64,000 nucleotides of DNA, taken from JAXGXJ01 sp050943595 (GTDB lineage Bacteria > Actinomycetota > Thermoleophilia > RBG-16-64-13). Position numbers and translations under genes: made by a program. The stretch spans positions 1-64,000 of the forward strand of contig JBMNPM010000001.1 in NCBI GenBank assembly GCA_050943595.1, in the 5' to 3' direction. This document shows, one piece after another, positions 36,956 through 46,089 of this stretch; positions within the stretch are counted from its first letter, which is position 1; every line of letters starts with the position of its first letter. Below the pieces are notes generated by a model. It was not told the origin of the DNA, searched no databases, and was given only the letters and a program-made list of their open reading frames with translations.

Positions 36956-39085
36956 GTGACACAGGTAGCGGCACATAAATCCGATACAAAGGCGGCTCGC
37001 AAGTATCCGCTGGAGATGGTCCGGAACATAGGCATTATGGCGCACATCGATGCCGGCAAAACCACTACGACCGAGCGCATACTTTACTACACGGGCCGTA
37101 CGTACAAGCTCGGCGAAGTACACGACGGCGCGGCGGTGATGGACTGGATGGCTCAGGAGCAGGAGCGGGGTATCACCATCACCTCAGCCGCCACTACGTG
37201 TATGTGGCGCGACCATCGAGTGAACATTATAGATACACCCGGGCACGTGGACTTCACCATGGAAGTCGAGCGATCCCTGCGGGTTCTTGATGGAGCCATC
37301 GCACTGTTCTGCTCGGTGTCGGGGGTGGAGCCCCAATCGGAGACCGTATGGCGGCAGGCTGACAAGTATCACGTACCCCGCATCGCCTTCATCAATAAGA
37401 TGGACCGGGTAGGGGCGGATTTCATGCACAGCATGCAGATGATGGTTGATCGCCTCCATGCCCGGCCTCTTGCGATTCAATTGCCGGTCGGCCGGGAAGA
37501 CACCTTCCGGGGCGTTGTTGATCTGGTCCGTATGGTGGCCTACATCTACGATGATGAGATGGGTGTCCACTGGCAGGAAACTGCTATTCCGGAAGATATG
37601 GACTCGCTCGCTCAGGCTGAGCGCACACATATGATCGAGATGTTGGCTGAGTCCGACGACGAACTCATGATGGACTACTTAGAGGGCGCGACTATTACGG
37701 AGGAGCGTCTCAAGGCCGTGATCCGCAAGGCGACCCTCAACATGGACCTCATCCCAGTTCTGTGCGGGTCCTCGTTCAAGAACAAGGGCATCCAGATGCT
37801 CGTTGATGCCGTGATCGACTATCTTCCTTCCCCCGCGGACATCCCGGCGGTGGAAGGTACCAATCCTGTCAATGGTGAGCTTATGGTGCGGCATGCGGAT
37901 GACGGGGAGCCTTTTTCGGCCATCGCCTTCAAGATCATGTCCGATCCTTTCGTGGGCAAACTCACCTACTTCCGGGTCTACTCCGGCACCCTCAAGGCGG
38001 GCTCATACGTCTACAACGTGAGCAAGCAGAGGAAGGAGCGTATCGGACGTATCCTGCAGATGCACGCCAATCACCGTGAGGACATCACGCAGGTATTTGC
38101 CGGCGACATTGCGGCTGCGGTTGGACTCAAGAACACCACCACCGGTGACACTCTGTGTGATGCCGGCGGAGGCATCCTGCTCGAAGCCATCGAGTTCCCA
38201 GAGCCCGTTATCCACGTTGCCATTGAGCCAAAGACCAAGGCGGATCAGGACCGGCTCTCCGAGAGTCTCATGAAGTTGTCCGAGGAGGACCCCACGTTCC
38301 GTGTGCGGATCGACGAGGAGACGGGTCAGACCATTATCGCCGGCATGGGAGAACTTCACCTTGAGATCATCGTCGATCGACTGTTGCGGGAGTTTAAGGT
38401 CGATGCCGACGTCGGGCGGCCTCAGGTTGCCTATCGGGAAGGTATTACCAAGGCGGTTCCCAAGGCCGAGGCACGCTTCGTCCGGCAGACGGGTGGTCGT
38501 GGACAATACGGCCACGTGGTCATCAGCATGGAGCCCAATGAGTATGGGGCCGGCCTGACATTCGAGAACAAGATCGTCGGCGGAGCAGTACCCAAGGAGT
38601 ACATACCGGCCATCCAAGCCGGTATCGCCGAAGCTGTGGAGACCGGCGTCTTGGCTGGGTTCCCGGTGGAGGATGTCAAGGTGGAATTGATAGACGGGTC
38701 GTATCACGAGGTGGACTCCTCGGAGATGGCCTTTAAGATTGCCGGATCAATGGCGTTCAGGGAAGCGGCCAAGAAGGCGCATCCGGTGTTGCTCGAACCG
38801 GTGGAGGATGTCGAGGTAGTGGTGCCTGAGGAATACATGGGCGACGTTATGGGCGACCTAAACGGACGTCGTGGGCATATCTCGGGCATGGAGCCGAGGG
38901 CTGGAGCGCAGGTCATCAGTTCCACGGTGCCTCTGGCCCAGATGTTCGGGTACGCTACCGACCTCCGGTCGCTGACCCAGGGGCGGGCTACGTATACCAT
39001 GCAGTTCAGTCACTACGCGGAAGTGCCCAGTGGCCTCGCGCAAGAGATAATCGCCCAGCAGGGCGGCAGTAAACTGATCGACTGA
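36956..39085 (+). CDS. fusA: Elongation factor G
   Basis: 709-aa translocation GTPase with the G1 motif AHIDAGKTTTTERILYY near residue 25, the G3 DTPGHVDFT and G4 NKMD motifs, and complete domains II-V. GTG start; a small hairpin (CGCGC/GCGCG, 36922-36937) lies just before it. Only one EF-G is in the window. Confidence 0.97.
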   Translation: MTQVAAHKSDTKAARKYPLEMVRNIGIMAHIDAGKTTTTERILYYTGRTYKLGEVHDGAAVMDWMAQEQERGITITSAATTCMWRDHRVNIIDTPGHVDFTMEVERSLRVLDGAIALFCSVSGVEPQSETVWRQADKYHVPRIAFINKMDRVGADFMHSMQMMVDRLHARPLAIQLPVGREDTFRGVVDLVRMVAYIYDDEMGVHWQETAIPEDMDSLAQAERTHMIEMLAESDDELMMDYLEGATITEERLKAVIRKATLNMDLIPVLCGSSFKNKGIQMLVDAVIDYLPSPADIPAVEGTNPVNGELMVRHADDGEPFSAIAFKIMSDPFVGKLTYFRVYSGTLKAGSYVYNVSKQRKERIGRILQMHANHREDITQVFAGDIAAAVGLKNTTTGDTLCDAGGGILLEAIEFPEPVIHVAIEPKTKADQDRLSESLMKLSEEDPTFRVRIDEETGQTIIAGMGELHLEIIVDRLLREFKVDADVGRPQVAYREGITKAVPKAEARFVRQTGGRGQYGHVVISMEPNEYGAGLTFENKIVGGAVPKEYIPAIQAGIAEAVETGVLAGFPVEDVKVELIDGSYHEVDSSEMAFKIAGSMAFREAAKKAHPVLLEPVEDVEVVVPEEYMGDVMGDLNGRRGHISGMEPRAGAQVISSTVPLAQMFGYATDLRSLTQGRATYTMQFSHYAEVPSGLAQEIIAQQGGSKLID

Positions 39086-39095
39086 TTAAGGAAAT

Positions 39096-39133
39096 CGGTC
39101 GCCTGGGTGCGGCGACCGCCCGAGTAATCGGGC
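39096..39133 (+). promoter_or_regulatory. Paired hairpins in the fusA-tuf gap
   Basis: CGGTCGCC/GGCGACCG (39096-39103, 39111-39118) abuts GCCCGA/TCGGGC (39118-39133), ending just before the tuf ribosome site AGGGAGG. Without a T run this is not a normal terminator; it could affect mRNA processing or tuf translation. Confidence 0.4.
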
Positions 39134-39150
39134 AGAAAGGGAGGATCAAA

Positions 39151-40356
39151 GTGGCGAAGCAGAAATTCGAGCGGAACAAGACTCACGTCAACGTAGGCAC
39201 CATCGGCCACGTCGACCATGGGAAGACCACCCTCACGGCCGCCATTAGTAGATGTTTGGCAGTGAATAACCCCAATATTCAGTCCCGGAGCTTCGACTCC
39301 ATCGACAATGCCCCCGAAGAGCGCGAGCGCGGTATCACCATAGCCACCTCCCATGTGGAGTACGAGACCGAGAGCCGGCACTATGCGCACGTCGACTGCC
39401 CCGGTCATGCCGACTACATCAAGAACATGATCACGGGTGCGGCGCAGATGGACGGCGCCATCCTAGTGGTTTCGGCTGCTGATGGGCCCATGCCGCAGAC
39501 TCGTGAGCATATTCTGCTCGCCCGACAGGTCGGCGTGCCGTACATCGTCGTCTTCCTCAATAAGGCCGACATGGTGGACGATCCCGAACTGCTTGAGCTG
39601 GTGGAGATGGAAGTCCGGGAACTGCTGAGCGAATACGAGTTTCCCGGCGACGACATCCCCATCATTATTGGATCGGCTCTTGCAGCTTTGGAGCACGGCT
39701 GCGGCGACCGCAGTTGCCCCCAGTGCAAGCCCATCTGGGACTTGGCCGCCGCGTTGGACAGCTATATCCCGGATCCTGAGCGGGCCATCGACAAGCCGTT
39801 CCTCATGCCTATCGAGGACGTGTTTAGCATCCAGGGGCGCGGTACTGTGGTCACCGGCCGGGTTGAGCGCGGTATGGTCAAAGTCGGCGATAACGTGGAG
39901 ATGGTCGGCCTGAAGCCGGAGAGCACCAAGACGGTGGCCACCGGGGTGGAGATGTTCCGCAAGCTGCTCGATGAGGGTCGTGCCGGTGACAACGTGGGTG
40001 TCCTCCTTCGTGGTATCAAGCGCGAAGATGTCGAGCGCGGTATGGTCCTCGCCCAGCCGGGCAGCATCACTCCGCACACTGAGTTCCAGGCTCAGGTCTA
40101 CGTGTTGTCCCGCGAAGAAGGCGGTCGTCACACCCCGTTCTTCAATGGTTATCGTCCGCAGTTCTACTTCCGCACTACCGACGTGACGGGCGACGTGACC
40201 CTGGACGAGGGTGTCGAGATGGTCATGCCGGGCGACAACGCTTCTGTCACGGCCAAGCTCATCACCCCCATTGCCATGGAAGAAGGTCTCCGCTTCGCCA
40301 TCCGTGAGGGTGGACGTACGGTGGGGGCCGGCGCCGTCACCAAGATCTTCAAGTAG
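39151..40356 (+). CDS. tuf: Elongation factor Tu
   Basis: 401-aa GTPase delivering aminoacyl-tRNA. G1 GHVDHGKTT, DCPGHADY and NKAD are intact, as are domains II and III. Between residues 183 and 195 there is a cysteine-containing insert, GCGDRSCPQCKP (Cys184, Cys189, Cys192), at the end of the G domain where many EF-Tu proteins have a short acidic turn; it may hold a metal. GTG start with GGGAGG upstream. Confidence 0.97.
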   Translation: MAKQKFERNKTHVNVGTIGHVDHGKTTLTAAISRCLAVNNPNIQSRSFDSIDNAPEERERGITIATSHVEYETESRHYAHVDCPGHADYIKNMITGAAQMDGAILVVSAADGPMPQTREHILLARQVGVPYIVVFLNKADMVDDPELLELVEMEVRELLSEYEFPGDDIPIIIGSALAALEHGCGDRSCPQCKPIWDLAAALDSYIPDPERAIDKPFLMPIEDVFSIQGRGTVVTGRVERGMVKVGDNVEMVGLKPESTKTVATGVEMFRKLLDEGRAGDNVGVLLRGIKREDVERGMVLAQPGSITPHTEFQAQVYVLSREEGGRHTPFFNGYRPQFYFRTTDVTGDVTLDEGVEMVMPGDNASVTAKLITPIAMEEGLRFAIREGGRTVGAGAVTKIFK

Positions 40357-40367
40357 GAGTCGATTCG

Positions 40368-40676
40368 GTGGCACAACAGAAGATACGTATCAGGCTCAAG
40401 GCCTACGACCACGAGCTGGTCGACAAGAGCGCTCGGAGCATCGTCGAGACGGCTGAGCGCACCGGTGCCACCATTTCCGGCCCGGTCCCTCTGCCGACGG
40501 AGAAGAACGTGTACTGCGTCATCCGCGGCCCGTTCAAAGACAAGGACGCTCGTGAGCATTTCGAGATCAGGACGCATAAGCGCCTGATCGACATCCATCA
40601 GCCTACCCCTAAGACGGTGGATTCGTTGATGCGCATGGATCTGCCTGCCGGCGTAGACATTGAGATTAAACTGTGA
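40368..40676 (+). CDS. rpsJ: 30S ribosomal protein S10
   Basis: 102 aa; also the partner of NusB and NusG in antitermination. Conserved IRIRLKAYDHELVDKSA start and THKRLIDIHQP loop. GTG start 11 nt after tuf, so str and S10 gene clusters appear joined. First gene of the S10 cluster. Confidence 0.97.
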   Translation: MAQQKIRIRLKAYDHELVDKSARSIVETAERTGATISGPVPLPTEKNVYCVIRGPFKDKDAREHFEIRTHKRLIDIHQPTPKTVDSLMRMDLPAGVDIEIKL

Positions 40677-41284
40677 TGAAGACACTGCTAGGAACAAAAC
40701 TGGGCATGACCCAGTTCTTCGAAGACGACGGCACGGTCGTCCGCTGCACGGTCATACAGGCCGGCCCCTGCGTTGTCACGCAGAGGAAGACGGTGGAGAC
40801 CGATGGCTACGCCGCGACCCAAATCGCCTACGGCGATACCAAGGCAAAGCGGCTCAACAAGCCCCTGCTCGGCCACCTGAAGAAGGCGGGCGTCGGCCCG
40901 AAGCGCCATCTTGTCGAGGTGCGCGGAGAGCATGAGTTGAACGTGGGTGATGCGGTTACCGTGGACACGTTCGCGGCTGGCGACAAAGTAAAGGTCACCG
41001 GTGTGAGTAAGGGGAAAGGCTTCCAGGGTGTGATGAAGCGGCACGGGTTCGCCGGGGGGCCTGCCTATCACGGCACTCACTTCCATCGTGCTCCGGGCTC
41101 CATCAGCGCCTCCGCCGATCCGGCCCGCGTGTATCCAGGAACCAAACTCCCTGGACAGATGGGGAATGTGCGGGTCACGCAAACGGGCCTCACTGTGGTA
41201 GCGACAGATTCCGACAAGAACTTGGTGTTTGTCAAAGGCGCCGTCCCAGGGAGCAAGGGTTCCCTGGTCGTGATCAGAGGTTAG
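40676..41284 (+). CDS. rplC: 50S ribosomal protein L3
   Basis: 202 aa. MKTLLGTKLGMTQFF start and the long loop reaching the peptidyl-transferase centre (GFAGGPAYHGTHFHRAPGSI) are present. ATG 40676 overlaps the rpsJ stop (TGATG); a GTG at 40673 is less likely. Confidence 0.96.
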   Translation: MKTLLGTKLGMTQFFEDDGTVVRCTVIQAGPCVVTQRKTVETDGYAATQIAYGDTKAKRLNKPLLGHLKKAGVGPKRHLVEVRGEHELNVGDAVTVDTFAAGDKVKVTGVSKGKGFQGVMKRHGFAGGPAYHGTHFHRAPGSISASADPARVYPGTKLPGQMGNVRVTQTGLTVVATDSDKNLVFVKGAVPGSKGSLVVIRG

Positions 41285-41288
41285 GCCT

Positions 41289-41927
41289 ATGCCATCTATC
41301 GACAGAATCGACGAGAATGGAGTGGTCGTCGGCCAACGTGAACTTGCGGCCGGCCTGCTGCAGGACCGGATTGACATCGGTCTCCTACATCAGGTGGTCA
41401 CCGCAGAGCTTGCTGCGCACCGTCAAGGAACGAGCGCTGCCAAGACCAGAGGTGAGGTGGCCGGTAGCGGCGCCAAGGAATGGCGACAGAAAGGTACCGG
41501 ACGGGCGCGCGCAGGTTCGGGGAAGGTGGCCCATTTCACCGGCGGCGGTGTGGCTTTCCCGCCGAACCCGCGCAGCTACGCGGTCAAGATCAATAAGAAG
41601 GTCCGGTCCCAGGCTTTTCGTATGGCACTGACCGACCTAGTGGCCGGAGGTACGGTTCGGGTGATACCCGGGGCCATTTTCAATGAACCCTCAACGAAGT
41701 CCGCGGCCGGATTTCTCAAGAAGTCTTCGGTGGACGCCCCACTGCTCGTGCTTGTGGGGACAGACGAGATCGCGGCGCTGAAGAGCTTTCGCAACCTTCC
41801 CAACACGCGGGCGCTGCCGGTTGGTGAGGCGGAAGTCCAAGATTACGTCTGGGCGAAGAGCCTCGTGTTCACGGAGGCGGCACTGGCCTTCCTGGAACGT
41901 GGTCTCAGTGAAGGCGGTGAGGTGTGA
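41289..41927 (+). CDS. rplD: 50S ribosomal protein L4
   Basis: 212 aa with the extended tunnel loop (EVAGSGAKEWRQKGTGRARAG). In other bacteria L4 also represses the S10 operon; no S10-type leader is visible here because rpsJ follows tuf directly. Confidence 0.95.
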   Translation: MPSIDRIDENGVVVGQRELAAGLLQDRIDIGLLHQVVTAELAAHRQGTSAAKTRGEVAGSGAKEWRQKGTGRARAGSGKVAHFTGGGVAFPPNPRSYAVKINKKVRSQAFRMALTDLVAGGTVRVIPGAIFNEPSTKSAAGFLKKSSVDAPLLVLVGTDEIAALKSFRNLPNTRALPVGEAEVQDYVWAKSLVFTEAALAFLERGLSEGGEV

Positions 41928-42211
41928 TGGACGCTCGTCAGATTATCGTGCGCCCTGTTGTCTCTGAGAAGAGCTACCGGGCTATCGAGAGCAATCGCTA
42001 TTCGTTTGAGGTGAACCACCGGGCCAGTAAGCACCATATCCGGGCGGCCGTGGAGGAGATCTTCAAGGTCAAGGTCATCGGTGTACAAACGATCAACGTC
42101 AAGCCGAAGCCCAAGCGTCGCGGTGCCCACGCGGGGACCACGCGCCGGTGGAAGAAGGCTGTGGTCGAGCTTGCTCCGGGCAATCGGATCGAGTTCTTCG
42201 GCGCCACGTAG
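41927..42211 (+). CDS. rplW: 50S ribosomal protein L23
   Basis: 94-aa protein at the tunnel exit, docking site for trigger factor and SRP. ATG 41927 overlaps the rplD stop by one base. Conserved IIVRPVVSEKSYRAIE and FEVNHRASKHHIRAAVEEIF. Confidence 0.95.
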   Translation: MDARQIIVRPVVSEKSYRAIESNRYSFEVNHRASKHHIRAAVEEIFKVKVIGVQTINVKPKPKRRGAHAGTTRRWKKAVVELAPGNRIEFFGAT

Positions 42212-42234
42212 TAGAGAGGAAGCGGTAAGAGGAA

Positions 42235-43068
42235 ATGGCGATAAAGAACTACAAGCCGACATCCCCTGGACGCAGATTCGCGGCCACGCCGGCCTTCAGG
42301 GAGATTACGAAGAGCAGGCCGGAAAAGGCGCTCACACGTCCGGTCAAGCGCAAGGGGGGTCGTAACAATAACGGCCGTATCACCACGCGGCACCAAGGGG
42401 GCGGCCACAAACGGCGCTATCGTGTCATAGATTTCAAGCGCGACAAGGATGGCGTTCCCGGTCGTGTGGCGTCTATCGAGTATGACCCGAACCGCAGTTG
42501 CCGCATTGCCCTCATTGTGTATCGAGATGGCGAAAAGCGGTATATCCTGGCACCGAACAAGCTGAACGTTGGTGATGTTGTTGAAGCCGGTCCGACTGCC
42601 GACATCCGGGTTGGATGTGCTCTGCCGATTAGGAATATCCCGGTGGGTACCGTTGTGCACAATATCGAGTTGCACAAGGGTCGCGGGGGGCAGATTGCTC
42701 GGTCGGCGGGTGCTTCAGCTCAGGTGATGGCTAAGGAGAACGATTACGCCATCGTGCGTCTGCCGTCGGGTGAGATGAGGATGATTCATCTTGGATGCCG
42801 GGCTACGGTGGGCGAGATCGGCAACGCGGAACACGAGAACCTGGCCACCGGGAAGGCGGGGCGTAGGCGCTGGATGGGCGCACGCCCGGCTGTCCGAGGC
42901 ACGACGATGAACCCGGTGGACCACCCACACGGTGGTGGCGAGGGTTCCACGCCTCCCGGCCGTAACCCGGTTACCCCGTGGGGTGTCCCGACTCTGGGGC
43001 ACAAGACCAGAAAAGCAAAGAATCCTTCGAACAAATACATCGTCAGGCGACGGGGCAAAGGGAGGTAG
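42235..43068 (+). CDS. rplB: 50S ribosomal protein L2
   Basis: 277-aa core protein of the large subunit, needed for subunit joining and peptidyl transfer. The C-terminal NPVDHPHGGGEG motif with the key histidine is intact. Confidence 0.97.
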   Translation: MAIKNYKPTSPGRRFAATPAFREITKSRPEKALTRPVKRKGGRNNNGRITTRHQGGGHKRRYRVIDFKRDKDGVPGRVASIEYDPNRSCRIALIVYRDGEKRYILAPNKLNVGDVVEAGPTADIRVGCALPIRNIPVGTVVHNIELHKGRGGQIARSAGASAQVMAKENDYAIVRLPSGEMRMIHLGCRATVGEIGNAEHENLATGKAGRRRWMGARPAVRGTTMNPVDHPHGGGEGSTPPGRNPVTPWGVPTLGHKTRKAKNPSNKYIVRRRGKGR

Positions 43069-43077
43069 TAGAGCATC

Positions 43078-43362
43078 GTGGCACGTTCTAGCAAGAAAGC
43101 TCCCTTCGTCGAAGAGCGGCTTATGCAGCGGGTTGAGGCTATGAATGAGACCGGTGAGAAGCGTATGCTGAAGACCTGGTCGCGGGCCTCCACGATCTAT
43201 CCGGAGATGATCGGGCATACCATCGCGGTGCATGACGGCCGTAAACATGTGCCCGTGTATGTCACTGAGAGCATGGTGGGGCATCGACTGGGGGAATTCG
43301 CGTTGACCCGCACCTATCGCGGTCACGGCGGCAACAAAGAACGCCGCATGAGGAGGAAGTAG
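43078..43362 (+). CDS. rpsS: 30S ribosomal protein S19
   Basis: 94 aa; binds 16S rRNA with S13 in the head. Standard SRASTIYPEMIGHTIAVHDG-like core. GTG start 9 nt after rplB. Confidence 0.95.
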   Translation: MARSSKKAPFVEERLMQRVEAMNETGEKRMLKTWSRASTIYPEMIGHTIAVHDGRKHVPVYVTESMVGHRLGEFALTRTYRGHGGNKERRMRRK

Positions 43363-43365
43363 GGG

Positions 43366-43704
43366 ATGGTCAACGCTACTGCAAAGTTTGTCCGGGTCTC
43401 TCCCCGCAAGGCAAGGGATGTGACGGCACTCATCCGCGGTAAGCAGGTGGCTGAGGCCAAGGCCATCTTGATGCTCAGTCCTCGGGCTGCGGCTAAGTTG
43501 GTGGGGAAGGTTCTGGATTCTGCTGTTGCCAATGCGGAGAACAACAACAGCCTTGACGCCGAGGATCTGTATGTCATGCAGGCGTACGTGAATCCCGGCC
43601 CGATCATCAAGCGTTTCCGGCCGCGGGCGATGGGGCGTGCGAGTCGCATACGGAAGCGGACTAGCCACATCACCGTTAGTGTCGGCGAAAAGAAGGAGTC
43701 GTAG
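43366..43704 (+). CDS. rplV: 50S ribosomal protein L22
   Basis: 112 aa; its hairpin lines the exit tunnel at the macrolide region (NPGPIIKRFRPRAMGRASRI). Starts 3 nt after rpsS. Confidence 0.95.
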   Translation: MVNATAKFVRVSPRKARDVTALIRGKQVAEAKAILMLSPRAAAKLVGKVLDSAVANAENNNSLDAEDLYVMQAYVNPGPIIKRFRPRAMGRASRIRKRTSHITVSVGEKKES

Positions 43705-43707
43705 CAG

Positions 43708-44382
43708 GTGGGTCAGAAAGTTCATCCGGGAGGCATGCGCCTCGGCATCATCCATGACTGGAAGGCTCACTGGTATACCGAGAAGCAGTTCGCGGACTTC
43801 TTGCGTGAGGATTTGGACATCCGCAGGCATATCCAGAACAAGATGGGCCATGCTGGCCTCTCCGATATCGTTATCCGCAAGGACACGAATAAGGTAGTCA
43901 TCGACATCCACACGGCCCGTCCGGGTATCGTTATCGGCAAGTCCGGTTCGGAGGTGGATGCGCTGCGGCGTGAGCTCCATGACATGACCGGCAAGACCGT
44001 GCATGTGAACATCGTCGAGATCAAGAGGCCGGAACTCGATGCGAGTCTGGTGGCGCAGTCGATCGCCGAACAGTTGGCGAATCGGGTCAGTTTTCGCCGG
44101 GCTATGAAGAGAGCCATAACGTCCGCCATGCGCTCTGGTGCTGTTGGCATCAGGGTTCGATCGGGGGGGCGTCTGGGCGGCGCTGAGATGGCCCGCACCG
44201 AGGGCTACAGTGAGGGCCGGGTACCGTTGCACACCCTGCGGGCCGATATCGACTACGGTTTCTGGGAAGCCAAGACCACATTCGGCAAGATTGGCGTGAA
44301 GGTGTGGATAAACAAGGGCGAGATTATGCCCGAGGGGTTCGATCAGGGTTCTCGTTCGCAGGCGGAGACTCGTTCAAGCTGA
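43708..44382 (+). CDS. rpsC: 30S ribosomal protein S3
   Basis: 224 aa with KH domain (PGIVIGKSGSEVDALRREL) and the C-terminal domain at the mRNA entry channel. GTG start 3 nt after rplV. The following 85-nt gap before rplP is the longest inside the S10 cluster and shows no promoter. Confidence 0.96.
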   Translation: MGQKVHPGGMRLGIIHDWKAHWYTEKQFADFLREDLDIRRHIQNKMGHAGLSDIVIRKDTNKVVIDIHTARPGIVIGKSGSEVDALRRELHDMTGKTVHVNIVEIKRPELDASLVAQSIAEQLANRVSFRRAMKRAITSAMRSGAVGIRVRSGGRLGGAEMARTEGYSEGRVPLHTLRADIDYGFWEAKTTFGKIGVKVWINKGEIMPEGFDQGSRSQAETRSS

Positions 44383-44467
44383 TGTGTTGCCGGCCATGGG
44401 CTGCGGTCGGAGGGTGAGAGAAACGCCCGGGACCGTGGACTGAGCCGGAGAAAACGAAGGATGAAAG

Positions 44468-44878
44468 ATGCTACTACCAAAACGGGTTAAGCACCGGAAA
44501 GAGCACCGGGGGCGTATGGCCGGTATATCGAAGGGCCAGACCACGGTCCAGTTCGGTGAGTACGGCCTGCAGGCTATGCAGCCTGGGTGGGTGACCAGTC
44601 GGCAGATAGAGGCAGCGCGTATCGCGATGACCCGGAAGATCAAGCGCGGTGGGAAGGTGTGGATCAATATCTTCCCGCAAAAGCCGATCACCAAGAAGCC
44701 GGCTGAGACCCGCATGGGCTCCGGCAAGGGCTCCCCCGACCAGTGGGTTGCAGTGATCAAGCCGGGATGTGTGATGTTTGAATTGGCGGGCGTACCCGAG
44801 GACCTGGCCAAGGAGGCCCTCCGGTTGGCGGCGCACAAACTTCCTGTCAAATGTAGATTCGCGACAAGGGAGGATTGA
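44468..44878 (+). CDS. rplP: 50S ribosomal protein L16
   Basis: 136 aa; helps position A-site tRNA. Conserved MLLPKRVKHRKEHRG start and RMGSGKGSP loop, where evernimicin/avilamycin-resistance changes fall. Confidence 0.96.
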   Translation: MLLPKRVKHRKEHRGRMAGISKGQTTVQFGEYGLQAMQPGWVTSRQIEAARIAMTRKIKRGGKVWINIFPQKPITKKPAETRMGSGKGSPDQWVAVIKPGCVMFELAGVPEDLAKEALRLAAHKLPVKCRFATRED

Positions 44879-44882
44879 GGCA

Positions 44883-45083
44883 TTGAAGGCTAAGGACTTG
44901 GTCGAACTCGCCGATGAGGAATTGGCTACGAGGCTCAAACAGTCCCGTGAGGAGCTGTTCAACCTACGGTTCCAGCACGCCGCGGGTCAGCTGGAGAACA
45001 CCAGCCGTCTGCGCCAGGTGCGCCAGGATATCGCCAGGATCATGACGGTGCAGTCCGCGAGAGAACGGGCGAGGGAGTTTTGA
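44883..45083 (+). CDS. rpmC: 50S ribosomal protein L29
   Basis: 66-aa two-helix protein near the exit tunnel. The frame is open further upstream, but GGGAGG 8 nt before TTG 44883 and the conserved start (KAKDLVELADEEL) fix the beginning. The TGA overlaps rpsQ by one base. Confidence 0.92.
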   Translation: MKAKDLVELADEELATRLKQSREELFNLRFQHAAGQLENTSRLRQVRQDIARIMTVQSARERAREF

Positions 45084-45346
45084 TGGGTGAACAGCGAGAG
45101 ATGAGACAGCGGGAGCGACTGGGCGTGGTCGTCTCTGACAAGATGGACAAGACTGTCGTAGTCGAGGTCAACGCTCTGAAGCCGCATCCCGAATACAAGA
45201 AAGTGGTGCGTCGGACCACCCGTCTCAAGGCTCATGACGAGCTCAATGACGCCCATACGGGTGACACCGTACTGGTGCGGGAGTGTCGGCCCCTTTCCCG
45301 GGATAAGACGTGGCGCCTTATCAAGGTGCTCGAGCGGGCTGAGTAG
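45083..45346 (+). CDS. rpsQ: 30S ribosomal protein S17
   Basis: 87-aa OB-fold protein. LGVVVSDKMDKTVVVEV and LSRDKTWRLIKVLERAE are typical. ATG 45083 overlaps the rpmC stop; an ATG seven codons later is an alternative. Confidence 0.94.
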   Translation: MGEQREMRQRERLGVVVSDKMDKTVVVEVNALKPHPEYKKVVRRTTRLKAHDELNDAHTGDTVLVRECRPLSRDKTWRLIKVLERAE

Positions 45347-45374
45347 TACCGCCGACAGGAGTGGGTGGAAAACG

Positions 45375-45743
45375 ATGATTCAAGTGGAAACTATGCTGAG
45401 AGTGGCCGACAACACCGGTGCGCGGGAGTTGTTGTGCATCCGCATCAAGGGCGGGTCACGCCGGCGCTACGCCGGGGTCGGTGACATCATTGTCGGGACG
45501 GTCAAAGAGGCCACCCCTGGCGGTACGGTAAAGAAAGGCGATGTGGTGGAGGCAGTCGTGGTCAGGGTCAAGAAGATGTATGGGCGCCGTGACGGGACAT
45601 ACATCGGTTTTGATGAGAACGCGGCTGTAATCATCGACCGGCAGAACAATCCCCGCGGTACTCGTATCTTCGGTCCGGTGGGGCGGGAGTTGCGTGACAG
45701 GAACTTCGCCAAGATAGTCTCGCTGGCGCCGGAGGTACTCTGA
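45375..45743 (+). CDS. rplN: 50S ribosomal protein L14
   Basis: 122 aa; forms an intersubunit bridge and binds the silencing factor RsfS. MIQVETMLRVADNTGARE start. The frame opens earlier at 45234, but the conserved start is ATG 45375. Overlaps rplX by one base. Confidence 0.96.
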   Translation: MIQVETMLRVADNTGARELLCIRIKGGSRRRYAGVGDIIVGTVKEATPGGTVKKGDVVEAVVVRVKKMYGRRDGTYIGFDENAAVIIDRQNNPRGTRIFGPVGRELRDRNFAKIVSLAPEVL

Positions 45744-46087
45744 TGGCTAAGACCGCGACTCAGAACAAGAAGTTTCGTATCAAGAAGGGTGACACAGTTG
45801 AGGTCATCCAGGGTAAAGAAGCCGGTAAACGTGGCAAAGTGCTGCGGCTGGTGGCGGACGATGAGCGCGTGGTGGTGGAAAGAGTCAACTTCGTCAAGCG
45901 GCACGTTCGTCCCTCGCAGAAGACTCCCCAAGGTGGGGTCATTGAGCGGGAAGCCAGCATGCACATCAGTACTGTCCAGCTGGTATGCCCCGGCTGTGGT
46001 CGGCCCGCCCGAGTGGGCGTGCGCATGGAGGGCCAGGACAAGGTCCGTTACTGCAAAAAGTGCAATGTCCAGGTGGATAAAGGTTAG
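45743..46087 (+). CDS. rplX: 50S ribosomal protein L24
   Basis: 114 aa with a KOW motif (IKKGDTVEVIQGKEAGKRGKV) and two C-terminal Cys-x2-Cys pairs (CPGC, CKKC) that can bind zinc. TGATG overlap with rplN. Confidence 0.95.
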   Translation: MAKTATQNKKFRIKKGDTVEVIQGKEAGKRGKVLRLVADDERVVVERVNFVKRHVRPSQKTPQGGVIEREASMHISTVQLVCPGCGRPARVGVRMEGQDKVRYCKKCNVQVDKG

Positions 46088-46089
46088 CG

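Noticed and set aside
42715..44232. Long minus-strand open frame (505 codons) over rplB, rpsS, rplV and rpsC
   Set aside because: It is antisense to four highly conserved ribosomal genes; its composition is a by-product of GC-rich codon use and it has no recognisable domain.
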